Source of the DNA: Entophlyctis helioformis
Taxonomy: Eukaryota > Chytridiomycota > Chytridiomycetes > Chytridiales > Chytriomycetaceae
Direction: 5' to 3'
NCBI GenBank assembly: GCA_025526915.1
Contig: JAHLKH010000122.1
Span: forward strand, 1 to 64,000
DNA: 64,000 nucleotides
A program made the translations under genes and the position numbers. The first letter of the stretch is position 1. Each line of letters starts with the position of its first letter. Below, in pieces: positions 60,601-64,000 of this stretch. A model generated the notes under the pieces. That model searched no databases, had not been told where the DNA came from, and saw only the letters and a list, made by a program, of their open reading frames with translations.

Positions 60601-62457
60601 CGACGGCAAGGGAACCTGTTTCCGCAAAGCCGACTGCAGCGCGGATGATGACCTGGACACACGCGTGGTCTGCTGCGATGGCTGCGATCCTTGCTGCTGT
60701 TTCTTGTCTGGACTTGTGGGCAATGCGCGCTGGTCGATGTGGCGATAGGACGGTGCTGGCACAGTCTTGAACGCGTCTTTGGGAAGCTCTGGCAGAGAGA
60801 GCTGGGCGGGAGGCAAGATGCCGATTGCGTGAACGGCAGCCTCGTTTATGCCGTTTCCAGATGCAAGCAGCTTGAAATTGTGTGATGGGAGCTCGAGGGA
60901 TTGCGGTTGGTCGGTTTCGCGTGATTCAAGGCCGTTCTGGCGTTCTGGCAGCTCGTCGCAGTCAAACAGCAGCAGAGGCATACTGCTCGCAATTTCCAGA
61001 TCAGGAAGAAGGTCTTGATAAGGGCGTTCCTCTGTGGGGAGCTCAGCCGAAGGCGGGGCGAGGCTCGACGACTTGTCCTTGTTGGCGTTGGGCCGCTTGG
61101 ATGCCTTTGAAGTGCGAGGTGTCTTGGACGAGCGCTCTACGTCGGAAATGTCCATGTCGCTGCTGTCCGACATGATGATGCTGTGATGCTTGCGGTGCTG
61201 TCTGTTGCGGCGGCTTCGACTTGCAGGACGGTCGCGACTTGATTCAGACTCGAGGGTGAGGATCTGGCCCGGCGATGCATTGGCAGCAGCCTGACTGGCA
61301 GCCTGAGTGCGAATTGCCGTGACATTGGCTGCGCCATCACGAGACGATCGGGTTGCACGTCCAGATGGAGGCAAGGCAGCGGCAGACGCAGCATCGTGGT
61401 CAGCCAACGCGACTGAGGCTGAGCCTGGATCGAGCGCTGCTGAATCAACAGACAAAGCAGGTGTTCCAGTCGATGCCATTTCTGGGCTCGATGGGATCTG
61501 CCGCACACTCCGCCTCTGTCGCTGTTGCTGTTGCTGTCTCTTTGGAGATGCCGAGGGCTGCGACTGAGGCTCTTGCTGCGGCTGCTCCTGCATCGATGCG
61601 GTCGCTGCAGCGAGCTCTGCGCGCGACTTGTTTGAGATGGGAGGAGCAGACAGGGGGCCAGACCGTGCGAGCAGGGCCAGTGGGGGCTTGCCAGCGGAGT
61701 CTGGCGACAGCGCAGGGTTGGATCGCGTGCGTCGATGGCCAGACACAGACGACGGATCCTGTGCCTGAGCCGAGCGGCGAGCCATGCCCGATGCTGCTGA
61801 GCCTGATGCAGGCGCAGTTGATGAGGGCGACGACGCGGGTGCCAAGATGGACGTGGCACGAGTTGTCCGCAGGTTCGATGTGTCGATGTTGGCGGGGTTC
61901 GCGGCTCCGCTTGCAGCCGATCGCAGGCGAAGGCGAGCAGCAGAGCTGGCAGGCGTCGGCGACAGCGCAGTGCGGGACGATCCCTGGGCTTGCTTGGAGG
62001 AGGGCGATGCGGGATCTGGCAGCTGGCTCGTCAGCAACGCGGCGGACGTGTCTATGGATGCAGGCGTTGGGCCAGATGCAGATGCAGATGCAGATGCAGA
62101 CAGGGCAGCCTGGCGAGCCTTGCGTTCAAGTCCAGGACGGCGACGCTGCGAAGAGGCAGAGAGCCCATGAGCGGCGTCGCCGTCGCCCAGGGCAGCCATG
62201 TTGTTGTCGTCGGACCTGAAGCCGTCGGTGTCGGTCAAGTCGGTCAAGTCGGTCAAGTCTGTTGCATCTGTCATGTCTGCGGCGGTGGGGTGGCTGCCGC
62301 GGCGGTGGGCAGCGCTGGCGGCCGAGCGGGTTGAGCGGACGGAGCGCCGTTCGCTGTCTGACGAGGCGGCATCGGCAGCAGCAGCCGCAAAGGCGGCCGA
62401 GAGGGCGGCGGATGCAGCAACGGACGCTGACCGACGGGTGCGACGTGGTTGCGACAT
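57683..62457 (-). CDS. NTO1: NTO1/BRPF-type PHD-zinc knuckle-PHD and bromodomain chromatin reader
   Basis: Nto1/BRPF proteins are scaffold subunits of MYST histone H3 acetyltransferase complexes (yeast NuA3, animal MOZ/MORF) and read histone tails. Reading leftward from [18 protein letters not shown], about 450 residues are Ser/Ala-rich. Next come an enhancer-of-polycomb-like segment and [20 protein letters not shown] joined to [12 protein letters not shown]1 follows ([40 protein letters not shown]), the zinc knuckle ([24 protein letters not shown]) and PHD2 ([28 protein letters not shown]). A Lys/Arg-rich linker and helices ([20 protein letters not shown]) precede a bromodomain ([30 protein letters not shown], with the acetyl-lysine Asn). 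No PWWP domain is seen before the stop. About nine introns. Divergent from UBL5, 61-bp gap. Confidence 0.92.
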
Positions 62458-62518
62458 GTGGAACAATAGTCGGCTGTTTTGCTTAGATTTTGGCCGTTTT
62501 GCTTTGCTTTGTTTCGCA

Positions 62519-63116
62519 ATGATCGAGGTTCGACGGTGCAGTCGTTGGATGCGGACCTGGGCTGGCTGAACTGGGCTGACTGGGCTGACTGGGCTGGCCG
62601 ACTGGCTGACTGGCTGGTGCAGGTCATTTGCAACGACCGTCTTGGCAAGAAGGTGCGGGTCAAGTGCAAGTACGTGCAGATGGGCATGGACATGTGCTGG
62701 CTGGCTGGCTGGCTCATGGGCAAGCTGACTTGGTGGTGCGATGACGACAGCGAGGACGACACCATCGGCGTGCTCAAGCTGCTGGTGGCGGCGCAGACGG
62801 GCACCAAGGCCGAGAAGATTGTGCTCAAGAAGTGGTACACGATCTACAAGGACCACATCACGCTGCAGGACTGTGGGTGCTGCCTGCTGGTTGCTGGTTG
62901 CTCGTTGCTGCTGGTTGTTGCTACTGCTGGCTGCTCACATACCAGCCTGCCCTTGCCCCCTTGGCCCACGACAGACGAGATCCACGACGGCATGAGCCTG
63001 GAAATGTGCGTTGCCGTGCTGCCCGTGCTCCACCGCCCTGCACCGCCCTGCAATGCCCTGCAATGCCCTGCACTCACCTCACCGCCATCTGCCCCCCTCA
63101 CAGGTACTACCAATAG
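62519..63116 (+). CDS. UBL5: Ubiquitin-like protein 5 / Hub1
   Basis: Hub1 is a ubiquitin-like spliceosome modifier that binds Snu66 without covalent conjugation and affects 5' splice-site choice. Five exons (62519-62527, 62623-62669, 62751-62872, 62975-63005, 63104-63116) close in phase to 73 residues, exactly the length of the human protein. Parts read [54 protein letters not shown] and [14 protein letters not shown]. The double tyrosine end is the family hallmark, in place of the ubiquitin diglycine. The first exon has nine bases and the last has thirteen. Intron 4 contains four 10-bp CACCGCCCTG/CAATGCCCTG repeats. It shares a 61-bp upstream gap with NTO1. Confidence 0.96.
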
Positions 63117-63181
63117 CCAACTGAGCCATTCGACCTAATAAACATTCAACGCCGTTGCACGTGCAACAACAGCCAGTTTCT

Positions 63182-63265
63182 GGTAGAATCGCTGTGATTG
63201 GTCGATCTTGGTGGAATCGCTGTGATTGGTCAATCCTGGTGGAATCGCTGTGATTGGTTGATCTA
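63182..63265 (+). promoter_or_regulatory. Three 28-bp tandem repeats, each with a CCAAT box
   Basis: Units at 63182-63209, 63210-63237 and 63238-63265 share GGTGGAATCGCTGTGATTGG. Each carries ATTGG (reverse CCAAT), so three boxes sit 28 bp apart, close to three helical turns. The array lies just upstream of the partial gene beginning near 63297 and downstream of UBL5. It looks like a multi-site NF-Y/HAP promoter. Confidence 0.65.
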
Positions 63266-63296
63266 GAGAGCCCTTGCAAGGTGCTGACACTGCGCG

Positions 63297-64000
63297 ATGC
63301 GAGCACAGCAGCAACGCGCCATGCCAGATCCAGACGCTGCTGCACTTGCCGCCCAACTGCACACAAGCAACAACGAGCCAAACGACAACGACGACAGCAA
63401 CGCAGGCGACAGCACGGATATGGGACAGCACTCGCTTGCTGGGCGAGTCCTTCTGGGGAGACTGCGAGGCTCACTGCTCAAGGTGGCATGCAGCAGGCCA
63501 TCCAGCAGGCATCCAGCAGAGCAGCGTGGTCGTGGCCGTCTGAGAGGCGTGCACAACAAGGGGGCGGACAGAAGGCAGGCTGCAGACAGGCAAGCAGGTG
63601 CGTTGACTCGCTGTCTGTCCAGGCATGCTCCATTGCCCATCGACGACGACGGCACAGCAGTCTGACGGCCGTGTCTGCGTGGTCTTGGCACTGACTGCGT
63701 GCATGTCTGATGGCTCCAAACAGCAAGGGACGTTGGCAAGACGGCCGTGAACAGGGCGATCTGGTTGTTGTTCAAGAGGACAGCGAGAGCGTTGGCATCG
63801 CAGGGCCGAGCTGCCTGGTGCTTTCCGACTGCGACATGGGATGCAGCAGCAACGATGAGCAGCCACTGAGACGTGCTCAATGGATCGATCCTTGGAGTTG
63901 GCTGCAGGAACTGCTTGCTGGACAGCTGGATTGGCATGCCGACTTGGACGCCAAACTCGGCAGTGGCAGCACACTCGACGAGCAGCACACTCGACGACAC
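63297..64000 (+). CDS. Partial unknown gene at the right edge (tentative)
   Basis: A plus-strand frame opens at 63297 (MRAQQQRAMPDPDAAALAAQ) with Asn/Asp-rich sequence (NNEPNDNDDSNAGDST). From about 63710 to the window end another plus frame is open without a stop and looks coding (DLVVVQEDSESVGIAGPSCL; IDPWSWLQELLAGQLDW). An intron ending at AACAG (63719-63723) could join them, but I could not close the phase with a single clear donor. No family is recognised. A minus-strand open frame covers the same span but is Ser/Cys/Arg-rich and shadow-like. The CCAAT repeats just upstream support a plus-strand promoter. Confidence 0.4.

Noticed and set aside
63263..64000. Minus-strand open frame of 245 codons to the window edge
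   Set aside because: Composition (Ser, Cys, Arg, Leu) is shadow-like and it runs against the better plus-strand coding pattern from 63710 onward; it cannot be fully excluded.

Overview
The window is nuclear DNA from a small-genome eukaryote, most likely a zoosporic early-diverging fungus (chytrid-like) or a close opisthokont relative. The gene set mixes fungal-flavoured proteins (an Atg27/MRH receptor, GWT1/PIG-W, a SIW14-type phosphatase, an NTO1/BRPF reader, DBP2) with proteins that classical yeasts lack, namely the flagellar dynein light chain DNAL4 and a TBC1D19 orthologue. DNAL4 implies a motile flagellum. The DNA is GC-rich. Almost every gene has several short introns with GT-AG ends and CTGAC/CTAAC-like branch sites. 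I found no tRNA, rRNA, CRISPR or transposon. The species assignment is inference; the gene identities rest on recognisable protein motifs and on splice phases that close.

Layout, left to right: ERCC6/RAD26 (minus, cut by the left edge), alpha-SNAP (plus), an atypical Ras-like GTPase (minus), PIG-W/GWT1 (minus), SIW14-type phosphatase (plus), a large Ala/Pro-rich coiled-coil protein (plus), a second coiled-coil protein (minus), TBC1D19 (plus), a membrane-anchored protein with 240-bp repeats (plus), mitochondrial uS5 (plus), ARP10 of dynactin (minus), SLC35B4 nucleotide-sugar transporter (plus), isoleucyl-tRNA synthetase (minus), telomerase reverse transcriptase (plus), Atg27-like receptor (minus), DBP2/p68 RNA helicase (plus), SEC61 alpha (plus), DNAL4 (minus), eIF3m (plus), CCT2 (plus), secreted M14 carboxypeptidase (plus), NTO1/BRPF bromodomain-PHD protein (minus), UBL5/HUB1 (plus), and a partial unknown gene at the right edge.

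Genes are tightly packed. Eight head-to-head pairs share upstream gaps of roughly 60-245 bp, so shared bidirectional promoters appear to be the rule. Convergent neighbours are 60-390 bp apart. The genes do not form one pathway: they are mostly housekeeping genes for translation, protein folding, secretion, trafficking, DNA repair, chromatin and telomeres.

The most interesting points are: an in-frame, acid-free 81-residue presequence on a cytosolic-type isoleucyl-tRNA synthetase (possible dual targeting) whose gene shares its promoter with telomerase; a 1,012-nt intron in DBP2 between helicase motifs V and VI, resembling the known autoregulatory yeast DBP2 intron; a one-base reading-frame break in the same DBP2 gene; very short first coding exons (only ATG in CCT2); GC-AG introns; short tandem repeats of about 10-bp period inside introns of unrelated genes; and a freshly duplicated 480-bp higher-order repeat in the membrane-anchored protein.
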